DNA of 64,000 nucleotides from Protea cynaroides (lineage: Eukaryota; Streptophyta; Magnoliopsida; Proteales; Proteaceae). The position numbers and the translations under genes are program-made. The notes beneath the pieces are model-generated. The model was not told the origin of the DNA. It saw only the letters and a list, made by a program, of their open reading frames with translations, and ran no database searches. Below, one piece after another: positions 1 to 12,161 of this stretch; position 1 is the first letter of the stretch, and the number at the start of each line of letters is the position of its first letter. The stretch covers positions 62,043,510 through 62,107,509 of the forward strand of contig CM053276.1 in NCBI GenBank assembly GCA_028583415.1. Reading direction: 5' to 3'.

Positions 1-861
1 AGCTTCCTTGGACTTCCCGAGAGCTTAGGGTCGATCCTGTGGTCTGATAGGGTCGGTTACCAATCGACCCTAAGTGCGACCATTTGTAGTTTGAGTCGAG
101 TTTTCATCCTACAGTCTACTCTTTCATGGTTGGATCCTTTGGCTTACTTTCATGGTTCATTCTATGATTGTTCTATGGCTCACAACTCCAAGTTACTTCC
201 TTTACTTTGTTTACAATGATTCCCTCCATGGATTCCATTGAAATTTTCCCATGGATGGATGATTTGGATTTATCCTAGATCCTACCCTCTTTATATAATA
301 TTCTAGGGTCTTACACAATTCATGGATAATATTTTCATACCTTAGACTTACTGAATTCAGAGATTCCTCTGAAACTCTTCTCCTTAGCCTTCTTCTCCAA
401 CTTTCCTTCTCTTCCTTCTCTTCTCTTTCTCTCACTTTCAATTATGGTTTCAAAAGGAGTGAAAGAGCCTAAGGGACGTCCTATTTATAGAGGAAAACTT
501 CCCAAAATCCGTCCCAACGAGTTTAGGAAAGGTTCCCTTTGAATTAGAAAAGTTTCCTAATTTTTGGTTTCTGTCAGTTTGCCTAGGGTCAATGCTAGGG
601 TCGCAGAATCCGTCGACCCTAGGGTCTCAAGTCATCCTACCCTAGGACTCAAAAGTCATGGGTTGGACCCTGCTGAGGTGGGGTCGACCCTACCTGTTTA
701 GGCATGCGACCTACCCTCCATTTTACTATTTTTGGGTCAATTTCGTACCTGATTTTGTGATTTTCTTCATGTACTTGGTCCATGTGGCTTGACCATGATA
801 AGTAGACTTGGTACAAGGTGGTAAGACCGGTAAGGCCGGTTAGTTTGGTATGGGTCTTACA
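1..861 (-). mobile_element. Ty3/gypsy LTR, outer part (minus strand)
   Basis: This is the start of an LTR read on the minus strand. It ends at 861 with gggtcttaca, the complement of the tgtaagaccc LTR start seen in the other copies. It follows the D-type LTRs at 23420-25234 and 32630-34670 block by block: GGTCGA-rich start, pyrimidine-rich tract, minus-strand TATA near 482-490 (ctatttatag), second GGTCGA-rich block, then the ggtaagaccgg end. The sequence to the right of 861 is not a polypurine tract, so this is the outer edge of a 5' LTR or a solo LTR. Any element body lies left of the window. Confidence 0.75.
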
Positions 862-1149
862 AGATCAATCTTGATCGGACAGTTTGGATGCTTAACACCT
901 TCCCATAACCTTAACCTGGAGCTTACCCTGATCTTTAATAAGACCAAAAAAAACCGATCTAAGGGTTATAAGTCAATAGAAGTCTTATCTTATGATGAGA
1001 CTATATTTGAAATCCTAGACCTTTTTCTAGGTAGCAACTCCAAACAAATTCATTTTCCTTAGCAAGATGCGAATTCCCTCACATGTCCTCACAATAACCA
1101 TCGTGAATATTGTTATATATTACTAAATAATCCCGTCATAATACTATTA
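862..1149. other. Non-coding flank
   Basis: AT-rich sequence outside the LTR edge. I see no supported gene or repeat. A 70-codon open stretch here has no recognisable motif. Confidence 0.4.
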
Positions 1150-1347
1150 TTAGCGAAGGTTTAATAATACCATTGCTAACTATAAGTCCTTTCCAGACGG
1201 TCCCTAATATCTATCGATAACATTTACGACGCCTCTTTATATTATAGTTCTTCAACTAAATTAAATCGTCGTTAAAAGTTATTTGCGATTGGAATATCTA
1301 TTTACGATAGAAATTAACCATCGTAAAAAGTCATCATTGTGTAGTGT
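1150..1347. mobile_element. Possible CACTA-type transposon terminus
   Basis: The segment has short repeated motifs of the tttacgat / atcgtaaa type in both directions and ends in tgtgtagtg, whose complement starts CACTACACA. CACTA (En/Spm-like) DNA transposons end in CACTA and carry sub-terminal motif arrays, so this looks like one end of such an element. No matching opposite end or 3-bp target duplication was found. Confidence 0.35.
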
Positions 1348-2597
1348 GCTAATCTAGAGGGAGTTCTTTATGGCCTGTTAGGGAACCTTGATGAAGAAGA
1401 CGTACAAAGGTGGTCTCTACAGGTGATGCTGATCCTAAGGCTAAAGTTTGTATATACACAGATGGTGCAGATCCTACTTGTTCCCCCAAGAATATAAGTA
1501 TGGCTGTAAAATCAGTTGGTAACAAAAGAAGAAAAGGTTGGGCTTGGTCTCCTAAGCCCCCCAGGTGCAGACTGTACCTGAACCCCTTCTCCCTTCCCCT
1601 ATTCTCTTTTCTATTCATGCAGATCTAGCTGAAGTAGACCTCCTCTCTTCTCTCCCCTCTAATCACTCAACTTATTCCCTTGTCCCTTTCCTTTGTCCTT
1701 GATCGCAGTTCCTCCTCTTTCCCATGCTCCCTAAAAAAACTCAACCCCATCTTCTAAGCCTAAAACACCTTCCTCCAATCCCCTTCCCCTGTTTTCTTGC
1801 ATGGACAATTCTATCTGCATTGTAGCCTCTTCTCGCGCTGACCTAAATGTCCTTTTTGCTCAGCCCTCCCTTCCCCAATCTACCCCTCTATCCCTTTCGT
1901 CTCCTCGGCTATAGCTCCCTACTCCCTCCCTTCTATTTCCTCAAAGTCTGCACTCCCCATTCTTCCTCTCCTCCACCTCAGCCTCACCTAACCTGTCCTT
2001 TTGTGAACCGGGGATCCCAGTCCTATTTTGGTCCTTTCTTATTGCCAGGGGTAATTCCTAGCCCTATTCCATTGATGGTTCCAAAGCGCCTTTTCGGCTC
2101 TTCTTTCTTATGTGGCATATGAAGGGGGTCCTTGAATCAGATCTGGAGTTTAATCCCTCCCTCATTGAGGGAGATTTAGAGTCTTCCCTTGTCGGGGTTC
2201 TGCAAGAGATCTCTTCGTCTCCCTTGAAGTGGTCTCATTCTCCATCGGGTAACAAACCGAGTAAAGTATTTGAGCTTTATGAAAAGATCTTGGTCACCTA
2301 TCTAAGAAGAATCTCCCGTGTTCGAAGGCTTTCCTGTTGTTTCGAAGACAAGGAATTTAATGGTTTCTTTTTCTATTCGGAGAACTCGCGTTTTATGTAA
2401 TATGGTTTTCAGGAATCTGTATTGAGTGGTTTCAGCTGTGGTGGTTTTCCCCTTGCAGGTAGACCAGTCTATGGCTCTTCCCCTTTTGGGTTTTGTTTCG
2501 GTTGATTCTTCTGGTTCCCTTTCCTGAGATTCAAGTTTAATTGAATTCCTTTTTTCTTGAATTAATAAAATATCTACTAATTCAAAAAAAAAAAAAG
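1348..2597 (+). mobile_element. Retroposed segment ending in poly(A)
   Basis: The block is C/T-rich with interrupted open frames and ends in aattaataaaatatctac followed by a poly(A) run at 2584-2596. That is the usual 3' end of a retroposed transcript (LINE, SINE or processed sequence). No reverse-transcriptase motif is readable, so the class is not settled. Two near-identical short strings (caatctgtacatc and caatctgtatatc) follow the poly(A) at about 2600 and 2635. Confidence 0.3.
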
Positions 2598-2822
2598 CTC
2601 AATCTGTACATCTTTTTTTTTTTGGGTAAAGGTTCAATCTGTATATCCGCAATAGCATATATTCAATGATAATAACATTTTGAAGCATGTGTCTCAAATT
2701 GATTTACAATCATTACATGCAATTCATTGGAAGTTTGTGCTGAATAGAATAAAAAAAGGGCAAGAGATGAATATTATAAAAACGAGAACCAAAGGGGTGG
2801 GAAAAAAAAAAGAAAGAATAGA

Positions 2823-4063
2823 TCAATCATTCAGTTCGGATAAGGCTGAGTTGAGTTGGGACATGGCTAAGTTGAGTTGAGATTTAGTTGCTGTATTGAT
2901 ATCTAAGACACTGGCACAGATATACACCGAGCAAAAAACTTGCAGAGACATCAACAACAAAAGAAGAATAGCTGCAAGGAATGCCAAGAATTGCCATGAA
3001 CCAAACACATAAATCTTCAGGAATCTCTTTGCCTTAACCTTCCATCTACCACTGTGGTATTGTTCACATCTTCAACAACCTTATCCAAGAAGGGCACTTT
3101 GCTTAGGCTGTGTTTGGTATCATTTTTGTTTTTTATTTTTGTTTAAATTTATAGTTTTGAAGGGGTTTGGCATAATTTATGAGTGCTATTTATGAAAAAT
3201 AAAAATAAAAACAAGTCAAAATTCAAAAAGAGGTCTCAACCTCTTTTTGATTTTTGGTCAAAAATTATTTTTGTTGTGTTTTGCGCAAAACACTTAAAAC
3301 ATGTGTTAAAATAAAGGGTTAAAAAAGTAATTTAGTTTCCTTTTATAAAACCACCCCAAATCAAACCCTCAAACACTCTTCTCGATGACGAACGGAAGTA
3401 AAGCATAGAGACGCAGACCTGCAACTTCGTCCTAAAAACGGCTCTGACGGCGACGACGACGACAACAATCATTCTAACGGAAATGACATCGTTTCTCCAA
3501 AGACGGTTCCTAGTTTGATTTCTTTCCATAATCCCTTGACAGAGGAAGAGGAATAGACGCTCCATGACAGAGGAAGATGAAGACTTTCAAAATCATTTTT
3601 AGACATAGTATGCCAAATCTGTTTTTCATTCTACCATCTATTTTTATTATAGCTACCAAACAACATTTTATTTTTGAACAAAAATCATTTTCAAAATGAT
3701 TTTTATTAAATAAATAAATAACAAAAACAAAAATGATACCAAACATAGCCTTAATTTTATCGACTTATTCATTCCATTCCATAGCTTAGCAGCCTCTTGA
3801 TCACTCCTCAGATGGTTCAACACATTCCCTTTCTTTCTAAGTAGTTCCGCATCCTTTTCAGTATCTATATTGCCATTCATTAATTCAACATAACGTGCCA
3901 AAACCAATGGCCCTGATGCATTTGATGATTCATAGGCAACCAAGTTCCTGAATATAACTTCTGTGTTAACATCCAAACTAACACTAGGGAGGTAAAGAGT
4001 CAATGTTTTCGCATCAAAGCTAATGTTGGTGATGCGTGGACATGAGCACTCCTCCCATCGCAA
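2823..4063 (-). pseudogene. DUF247 protein pseudogene, C-terminal part
   Basis: On the minus strand the 4063-3754 segment encodes a piece typical of plant DUF247 proteins (LYLPSVSLDVNTEVIFRNLV, then ASGPLVLARYVELMNG and LWNGMNKSIKL). The 3105-2823 segment encodes the usual C-terminal end (MFGSWQFLAFLAAILLLLLM, a membrane helix, then FCSVY). The two pieces are separated by the MITE at 3106-3750; across one TTA copy the reading continues SIKL-SKVPFLD. A one-base loss near 3040 shifts frame before the last segment. The N-terminal two thirds of the protein are missing. The family's function is poorly known; members are membrane-associated and numerous in plants. This copy is dead. Confidence 0.75.
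3106..3750. mobile_element. Tourist-like (PIF/Harbinger) MITE
   Basis: The ends are inverted repeats of about 28 bp: ggctgtgtttggtatcattt on the left and its complement ending aaacatagcc on the right. Both are flanked by TTA (3103-3105 and 3751-3753), the target duplication of PIF/Harbinger elements. No transposase is present. The interior has a short hairpin at about 3224-3256 and a more GC-rich core (3370-3500) that could be captured sequence. It sits inside the DUF247 pseudogene. Confidence 0.8.
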
Positions 4064-4859
4064 CCAAAATAGCTAGGGGAAGACCAATGATGTCCCCTTA
4101 GGGTTGGGTATTGACCTAGGATGGAACAATGACCTTTCTATTGTAGCCTCTTGACTGTTGCCCTTCCCATTCCACGTACTAGTTGGTCGATTTGTTTTGT
4201 TGTGGCTGTTACTGTTCATAAGCATACACCTGTTTTGTTTTTAGTCAATTTTTTTATTTCAGTTTTATGAGTTTACAGTACTCTGAAATTTTCAAATTTG
4301 TATCTTTATTCTTTTGTATAATTTGAATGATAAAGCTTAACCATTGAACAGAAACGTGGGGAGCTTCAGTTTTGAGTGCAGAGATATGTCAGTACTGGAG
4401 TTAAAAGTAACATAAATGAACTCAACTAGATAAGCCAAACATCCAATGCAAGCTTTTTTTAGTTATTTGATGGGTTCAATTCTGTTGAACACTGTAATGA
4501 GCTGGCTGATATTTTTGAAAAATTTCCGTGTCTCGATTTGGATCCCCTCATCATTTTTGGACTCCAACAATATAAACAGCCCAAGTAATAGTAAGCATCA
4601 AAAAGAGAAAGGTTGACGCATAATCAAATGGATCCCACACTTCAGAGGTGGATCTCACACCTTATGGAACATGATAGAGTCTCATGGAAAATACACCTAA
4701 ATGGAGAGGAACTAGCCTCAAAGCTTTCTAAAGCTAATAAATGTACAGCAGAAAACCTGAAATCCTATCTCATATTGAAAAGTGAAAATTAAAATAAAGT
4801 TTTTTTTTCTGAAAGATAGATGATAACATAACAGATAGATGATAACATAACGACTAAAG
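4064..4859. other. Intergenic, no gene seen
   Basis: AT-rich non-coding sequence. A 19-bp unit (agatagatgataacataac) is present twice in tandem at about 4815-4850, just left of the foldback element. Nothing else is supported. Confidence 0.4.
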
Positions 4860-5101
4860 GGATCCACATCCTCTCCTCCAAGAGAATCTGGAGGAGAGGT
4901 GGCGCCCCATACAGATGGACGACACCTGGGGGTCGGATTAATCCGACCCCTCCATTCGAGCTGACACCCACTGTAGGCTCCGCTTGTAGGCTCGGAGTCG
5001 GCTCGGATGGAGGAATTGGATTAATCCGATCCCAGGTGCCGTCCATCTATATGGGGCGCCACCTCTCCTCCAAATTCTCTTGAAGGAGAGGATTTGAATC
5101 C
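4860..5101. mobile_element. Short Mutator-like foldback element
   Basis: A 242-bp element made almost wholly of inverted repeats. The left arm begins ggatccacatcctctcctcc and reads through ggtggcgccccat; the right arm is the complement with few mismatches. A smaller palindrome (cggattaatccg) lies in each arm. It is flanked by cgactaaag (4851-4859) and caactaaag (5102-5110), 8 of 9 bases alike, as expected for a Mutator-superfamily insertion. It has no coding capacity. Confidence 0.7.
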
Positions 5102-5110
5102 CAACTAAAG

Positions 5111-6689
5111 AGGCTCAGGCAGTTGGTAACCCAACTCGTTGTTGTCCCATCAAAATCCACAACAGTTAGAAGTTCTTAACAAAGATGTTTTTATTTTTTA
5201 ATCCACCCCAAACAACTAAATACTAAAATGAATAAATCAAATTACACAATAATCTGCAATGGACTTTCTTTGGAATATTCTGATTCTAAAGCATGAAAAG
5301 GAATAGAAGTAACTTAATTAGGTGGGGCAGGGGATTGAATGCCTGAAATGATCGTTCTTTATATTCTAGAAGTTGTGGAAGTTGCACCCTTTAATTCAAC
5401 GGCTATAATCATTAAAATAATAAAAATGAAAAATCAATGGCTACTAATGCACCTCTCCTGAGTTTCATGAAATAAATGATGAACTCCTAATCATGGCAAG
5501 GGATTACCTAACCAGCCCCTCCTATCATTCTTTGTAATTATGATTGCATTTGGAATGCATTTTTTGAATATATTATAGGTCAAGAACACATTATGAGGTG
5601 TCAAAAACAATGTTTAGTATATATTCTTTTTCGTAAGTCATTGAATGCATTAAGAGAACACAATACACTTTAGAGTGCGCTTTTTCGCCCATTTTGTATT
5701 TGGAACCTAGAACAAATATGTCTTGTTCTTTAACCTATTCTTATCCTATTTTAGAAATGCATTATCTATTCTGAGAATAAATTTATGAGAATGCATTCCT
5801 AGAATTCGTACCAAACACATTAGGCTTGTGTCTCAAGAGATCAATGGCAAATAGAGTAGCAGTAACATAAAAATGCAAATAAACAAATAAAGAAAAATTG
5901 GCAATGGAATAGCATAACTAAAAAGAAAACAAAAACAAAGGGACCCACTTAAATCTTGAATTTAGCTAAACAAACATAGCACAATGAGATTGTATCACTT
6001 ATGAGAGAAGACAAAGGGGAGGGAAATAAAAAGGGATATTCTTATCGACACTGGTCCAATGTCAATGGCTATTGATACCTAGTGATCGGAATCAGTGGGA
6101 ATTATTGTTCCCTTATTTGTTGATGATCATCATAGAATTGCATAATGATAGATAGATTCGATTAACCGATAGAAAGGTAATATCTTTGATCATAATATGA
6201 GGCTATACTATCGAATTAATGTAGGGAAGTAGTCCTTAATATACTTGAGACCATCAGAGACCCTCTAGGAATGCCCTAGACCTAGTACTAGAGAGATCAG
6301 ATCGAAGCAAGTTCAGTCCGAGCTCACTGGGACTATACGGTCAATGAAACGAGCCTGATCAACCGCATGACTATGATTGACTGCTCAATCAGAGCATGGG
6401 GATCTGCCTCTACATTGGGATGTAATGGCACTTACCAAATGTTAACCAGTGGTGGTGGCTATAGGAGATGGGTGAGCTGTGCGATCTATTGCGCCATCGC
6501 GTCGAACTACTTACTAGTGATGAATGGTTGGGGGTCTTGGTTACCTCGGGCCGCTCATTCTGGTTCACTTCATTGCCAATATTGTCTGTCTCATCAGGGA
6601 CGTTCTCATTCACATTGTTGTCGCTATGTAGTTGGTAGCTACAATCTCTCCACAAAGCCACTGAAATAATTGGCTGATGATGAGATGTA
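5111..6689. other. Intergenic, no gene seen
   Basis: AT-rich sequence with only short open frames and no recognisable domain, terminal repeat or RNA gene. Two overlapping frames on opposite strands at 6367-6669 lack motifs and are not called. Confidence 0.4.
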
Positions 6690-7398
6690 AGGTACTTACA
6701 CGGATCTCAGAATACTAAGGACCCCATGGAGGGAGCCAAACTATCGCCGTCGGTAAATGCCCAAAATTCCTTCGGCCCCTCAGACCCACGAGGGAGGAAG
6801 CAAAAGGCAAGTGAGGGTAAGTTTCAAAAACCCTAAGGCCACTCTGATGCCTAAGTTAAAACCAAGCACAAGCAGTACAGAGCTTGTGAAAATACGAGCT
6901 CTTCAATAGTGGGTTTAGCAAAGACAGATTGAGTGTAAAGAATTGGATCCGTTTACCTTAGGAGTGTGCCGTATTTATAAGAGAGGCATCGGGTGGTGTA
7001 AGTTCTAATTTTCCCCTAAGGGATTTGGCACAATCTGTTATCTTGCCATAATTGTTATCCTTATCTCGAACTCTTTGCCCAATTGAGTGAGCTGTAAGCT
7101 GCTGTGTGGTTGGAGTTATAGGACAGATAAGAAGAGTTGATGCAAGTCCATAATTCAATCTCAGATATATCACGGTCGGTTGTAGGCAAACGGGTAGATG
7201 AAGATCTCTGGAGAGTCTTCTGATAGCAACTCTGAGATGTTTGTGGTTGGATAAAGTCGCCAGCTGGCTGTGCACTGGGAGTGACCAAGTGAGGAGACAT
7301 GAGTGATTTAGGTGGACCCTGATCGCTATCCCGAGATCTTTGCAATCGGCTCCTAACGTATCCGACCTCTAAGGTGGTAGTATTATGTATCTGCGTAT
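6690..7398 (-). mobile_element. Possible LTR fragment of another element
   Basis: The region is of mixed composition and contains a minus-strand TATA-like box (cttataaatac, about 6971-6982). It also has a gccactctgatgcctaagtt string that I associate with LTRs of some plant gypsy elements. No LTR ends, primer site or coding part could be placed, so the call is weak. The open frames here carry no motif. Confidence 0.25.
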
Positions 7399-9722
7399 TG
7401 TAAAACCTACACTCCACTAATCCGGTCTAACCGTGTGGTGCCAAGTCTTTCCATCATTGCTGGATCAAGTGGACCGACCGTGTGAAGAAGGACCTCGAGA
7501 CCAGGTAAGCTAATTAACTCAAAAACACTTAAAACCAAGTGTATGGTCGACTACCTGGGTAAGTATGGTCGACCATACGATGAGAAATAAAGACCAATGA
7601 TTAAATAACAGTACGGTCGATGTTTTCAAGCGTATGGTCGATGGATTTTGCAATCGTACGTCCGACCGTAGGACCCCAAATCGGACTTCGAGTTTGGAAA
7701 CTTTCCAAATAAAGGGGGGATCTCTTTCCTATTGTTGGAGAACTCTATATGGAGAGTTTCTCTCTATAAAAATGACGTTTCTCAACCCTTTTTCACTCTT
7801 TTGTAACATTATCAAACCCTAGAGGAAGAGAAGGAAGAGAAAGAGAAGGGGAGAAGACTAAGAAGAAGGTTGAGAGAAGGAGTTTTATAGACTCTCTGCA
7901 ACAAGTAAGGTATGAACCTTGTCTTTGTAGCCTTAGAACACCAAGAGTAGGAGTTTCTAACGTAAATTGTAATACCAAACCCAATGTAAGGATTCAACTA
8001 TAGGATTTTCTGAGCAAATCTCAAAAGGGGATCATGGAGAATGGGTTAGAGTAATTAACTTGGTAAAACTAAGAATTTTGGCCTTAGAATGATCATTAGG
8101 GAGGACCCTGTTGATGAGCCAAGAGGAGGAATTCATATTAGAAGAAAGAAATCACATTAAATTCGTATGGTCGCAGCTACGGTCGACCATAGGATGACCA
8201 GAGTATCAACCATAGCCATTCGGGAAGAATCCAGGAAACATATGGTCGCAGGTATGGTCGCATATAGTGGTACCAAAGGGTATCTACCGTATGAGGTAAG
8301 GTTGACATCAGCATGAGACCATAGGACCAATCAGACACTTATCAGTGATCTACTTTGATTTTTGACTACTGTAACATATTACACATGAATCCTAACTTAA
8401 ATTCATATAACTTCTAGGTTACTAAATTGATTTAAAGAGAGGTACAAGGCTTGGAAGGAGATCAAGTATTCTTAACAAGTAAGGGAACAAGACTTAAACT
8501 AATTGAATAATAACAAACTATTTTACTTAATTGTGTCTAATACCATGATTGATTCTATGCTTGTATGCTTGTAATGTGCATCTCACATGTCATCCAATAT
8601 TACTATTATTACTGCTCATGCATATTTACTTTTGGCTATCTATAACATGATGATGATGATGATGCTAGGAATAGGCATGTGATTATATGTGTATGGTTAG
8701 TGTGTTAGATGAGAAAGGAGCATCAGGGGGAGGAGGTGACACTGTGGTTCATCCTGGTCACCAGACTCTAGCTCTATCTCTACTCAAGTCTTGCCCATTG
8801 ACATCGTCTTATCGCCATTACCTTAGCAGAACTATTACATCGTAGGGCATCAAGGGAGGTGGTCTCGGACCGTGTGGTCTTTGACTCTACCGAGGGGCCT
8901 TAGCTCTATCTCTATTGACGTATTGAGGGATGCTAGGGTGAGGCCTTAGATACACTGGATGGAATTAGGATTGGTTGGTTGCGAGCCTAGTTTGTGAGTC
9001 ATCGCCAATAGAGGCTTACGTGTTGGTATGGGTAGGGCATTAGGGGAAGTATTGGCGGTGGGCGATCCGGACACTTTACCTTTATCTCTATTCCATGGTG
9101 GGATAGATGTGGACGACCATGGTGTTTGATCCATTGGGTGGGCTTACACACCGGTGTATAGAGGTGCGGTGGCCGCCAAACCTTTCTACAGCACATTGCA
9201 AACTTAAAACCAGACCAAAGATATTGAATTGAATGCATGCATATGCTTACGCATTATTTTGTTTGCTCACTGAGCCATGATGTGTGCTCACCCTTTTGAT
9301 GTCGAATATTTTTAGTTGTTAATGCAGGTCCTACTGTTGAAGATTATGTGAATGTGTCGATGTATGGATACGTAGCGGCGATGGACGGGGAACTAATGGA
9401 GGAGGCGCATGATTTGTCATACGAGTGCAATTAATACATTTTTTATTAGTTTCGTTATTATTGATTATCGAAACATATACTTTATTTTATTTTATGTTTT
9501 GAGTTACTTGGAAATAATTGGAATTAATTATTTATTATCACTGTTAGATACTTAGTTCATTAATAATAAAGACTTTTGCTATTATTTATTTACTCTGATT
9601 ATGCTTGTGGAATATATCTGGTTTAATCGGATGGGCACGGCCTATACGAGATCCTAGTTTGAACCGTTGGTACTCATGATGGTTCATCACACTACTGGTT
9701 AGTCCAGAATTGGGGTGTGACA
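7399..9722 (+). mobile_element. Copy A: 5' LTR of Ty3/gypsy element
   Basis: The LTR starts tgtaaaacctacactccact and ends gaattggggtgtgaca, collinear along its length with the LTRs at 10296-12643 and 19991-22315 but more diverged. A TATA-like tctataaaaa lies near 7765. Two blocks rich in GGTCGA/GGTCGCA words sit before and after it (about 7550-7690 and 8165-8300), and an ATG-repeat at 8648-8666 is shared by all copies. The last 400 bp hold the short conserved frame seen in the other LTRs. The 5 bases before it are cgtat; the matching right end of copy A is lost. Confidence 0.85.
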
Positions 9723-10007
9723 GCTTGTTATCATAGCTCTCAGGCTCTGCTCTATTAACCAAATTATTTTCACATGAGTCATGAACTGAGCTAGGATAAA
9801 TTTAAAAGCTTTAATACAAACACACCATAAGCACCTGTTTTGTTTGAAACATAACTTAAAGAAAGAGAATAATGTACATATATAAATGGGAAACAATATG
9901 CTTATATTTATATATAGACTCGAATTTGAAATAACAAAATGTACATCAAGGGCCAGAGTACGGTCTATAGTCTGGACAGTTACTTTGATACAAATAAAAA
10001 GGAACAA

Positions 10008-10295
10008 TCATGGAGCTGGAGGTACTGGAGGAAGAGCCTCTCCGTCTCGACCATGGCCCTCGGCATACATCCTCATGAGCTAGGCTACCTGTGCCTAGGT
10101 CGCCCGAAGACTCTCGACAAGACTCGCCACTCTTCCATCAGTCGTGCGCTAAGCCTCGTGGATTTCACACAGCAACGCCATCATACCATCTGATGGAGGA
10201 TGTGAAGGACCAGTCGAGTGAGAAGCCCGAGAAGGGTCAGCTCCTATAGAATGTTGCAATGATGGAGGAGGTATGGCATCCACATCCATGAACAT
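10008..10295 (-). pseudogene. Copy A antisense gene, 3' end (split by copy B)
   Basis: C-terminal part of the antisense gene of copy A. The stop (tca on the plus strand) is at 10008-10010, matching the end seen in copy B. Degenerate similarity to the Ala/Ser/Pro-rich tail and the MDVDAIPP motif region is visible. The gene continues at 22321-23227 beyond inserted copy B. Confidence 0.6.
10291..10295. repeat. Target duplication of copy B (left)
   Basis: aacat, repeated at 22316-22320 on the other side of copy B. The flanks join two parts of the antisense gene of copy A, which confirms the insertion point. Confidence 0.9.
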
Positions 10296-10659
10296 TGTAA
10301 GACCCACACTCCACTAACATGATTTAATCGTGTCGTGCCAGGTCTTCCCATCATTCCTAGACTAAGTGGACCGATCGTTTGAAGATGGATCACAAACCAG
10401 GTATGAGAATCAAGTTAAAAAAACTAAAAACATACCTATGCTCGAATACCTGGGTAGGTATGGTCGACCATAAGGAAGGAAACAAAAATCTCAAATCCAG
10501 AACCCTACAATCGATGATTTTGACCCTACGGTCGACGGGTTCTGCGACCATAGCCATCGATCATGAGACCCCAGATCAAACTCCAAGTTTTGAAAACATT
10601 CCTAAACTAAGGGATTGCATTTCTAATTGAAAGAGGACTCTATATGGAGAGTTTTTCTC

Positions 10660-10667
10660 TATATAAA
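10660..10667 (+). promoter_or_regulatory. LTR TATA box (copy B)
   Basis: tatataaa, about 365 bp from the LTR start. It follows a tatatggagagtttttctc string and precedes a purine-rich tract. The same arrangement is at 20355-20362 in the 3' LTR. The position implies a long transcribed R-U5 part of nearly 2 kb. Confidence 0.65.
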
Positions 10668-12161
10668 GGACGTCCCTCAGTCCTTTTTCACTCTTTTAGA
10701 ACATTAATAAACCCTAGAGAAAGAGAAGGGAAGAGAAGGAAAAGAAGGAGAAGAAGAAAAGGCTAAGGAGAGGATTTGTTGAGAAGAGATTGGCTCTCTA
10801 TCATAGGCAAAGGTATGAACCTAATCTCTAAAGATGTTAATTCTATGGCTTAAGGATTCTATAGAGGATTAGGGATGTCAACCTATCATGATCCATGTGA
10901 TTCCTTGAGTAATTTCTAAGGACAGCCATGGGGGATGAATTTGATGGTTAGGGTTGATAAGAAACTGCTAATGATGGACATAGGATGACCTTAGAATAAA
11001 TCCAATTGAAGAACAGAGGAATTGACCAAGGAAGAACTCGAATTGCACATAGTTTGTGACTAGAAATCTCAAGGTCGCAGCTACGGTCAACCATAGCATG
11101 ACCAGCATGACCAAAGGATCGACCATAGGCATTCAGAAAGATTCAGGAATCATATGGTCGCAGCTATGGTCGCACCATATGCGACCGTAGGGTATCGACC
11201 GTAGGCAGTAAGGTCGATACAGTATGAGAGACCATAAGACCAATCAGACACCTATCAGTGCTCTATTTCGATTTCCTACTACTGTAACATGTTACATATG
11301 AACCCTAACTTAAATTCATATAACTTTTAGGTTGTTAAATCAATTCAAAGGGAATTTCAAGGCTTTAAAGGGGATCGAGTATTGCTAACAGATGAGGGAA
11401 CAAGACCTAAATTAATTGGATAATAACAAACTGTTTATTTTTATTGAATCCAATGCCATGATTGATTCTATGCTTGTATGCTTGTAATGTACATCTGACA
11501 TGTCATCCAATATTTCTACTATTACTGTTCATGCATATTTAATTCTGTTTATTTATAACATGATGATGATGATGATGCTAGGAATAGGCATGTGAATGTA
11601 TGTGTGTGGTTGGTGTGTTGGATGCGAGTGGAGCATCAGGGGAAGGACGTGGCATGGTGGTCTTTGACCTCATCACCAGACTCTAGCTCTATCTTTACTC
11701 AAGTCTTGCCCACTAACATCATCGTATCGTCATTACCTTAGCAGAACTATTACGTCGTAGGGCATCAGGGGAAGTGGTCTCGGACCGTGTGGTCTCTGAC
11801 TCTGTCGGGGGACCTTAGCTCTATCTCTATGGACATATTGAGGGATGCTGGGGTGAGGCCTTGGATACACTGTTTGGCATTAGGATTGGTTAGTTGCAAG
11901 CCCAGTTTGCAAGCCCTTGCCAATAAGGGCTTACGTGTTGGTATGGGTAGGGCATCAAGGGAAATGTTGGCGGTGTTTGATCCAAACACTTTAGCTCTAT
12001 CTCTATTCCATGGTGGGTGTATATGGGACAAAAATGGTGTTTGATCCATTGGGTGGATTCACACACTCGTGTATAGAGGTGCAGGGGCCACCAAACCTTT
12101 CTATAGCACATAGCAAACTTAAAAACCAGACCAAAGATATGAATTAAATGCATGCATATGT

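Larger units (their letters stand above)
9723..10295 (+). mobile_element. Copy A: primer site and leader up to copy B
   Basis: Directly after the LTR comes a decayed primer binding site (tgttatcatagc, compared with tggtatcagagc in copy B) at about 9727-9738. Then follows the leader, which carries the 3' end of the antisense gene on the minus strand (from 10008). The segment is cut at 10295 by insertion of copy B and resumes at 22316. Confidence 0.75.

Noticed and set aside
1847..2400. Two plus frames of 91 and 96 codons in the C/T-rich block
   Set aside because: Different frames, no domain recognised; kept only as part of the poly(A)-ended segment.
6367..6669. Overlapping frames of 100 and 83 codons on opposite strands
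   Set aside because: No domain, no splice context and mutual overlap; chance frames.
6958..7417. Minus frames of 105 and 118 codons
   Set aside because: They overlap each other in different frames, run into the LTR edge of copy A and carry no motif.
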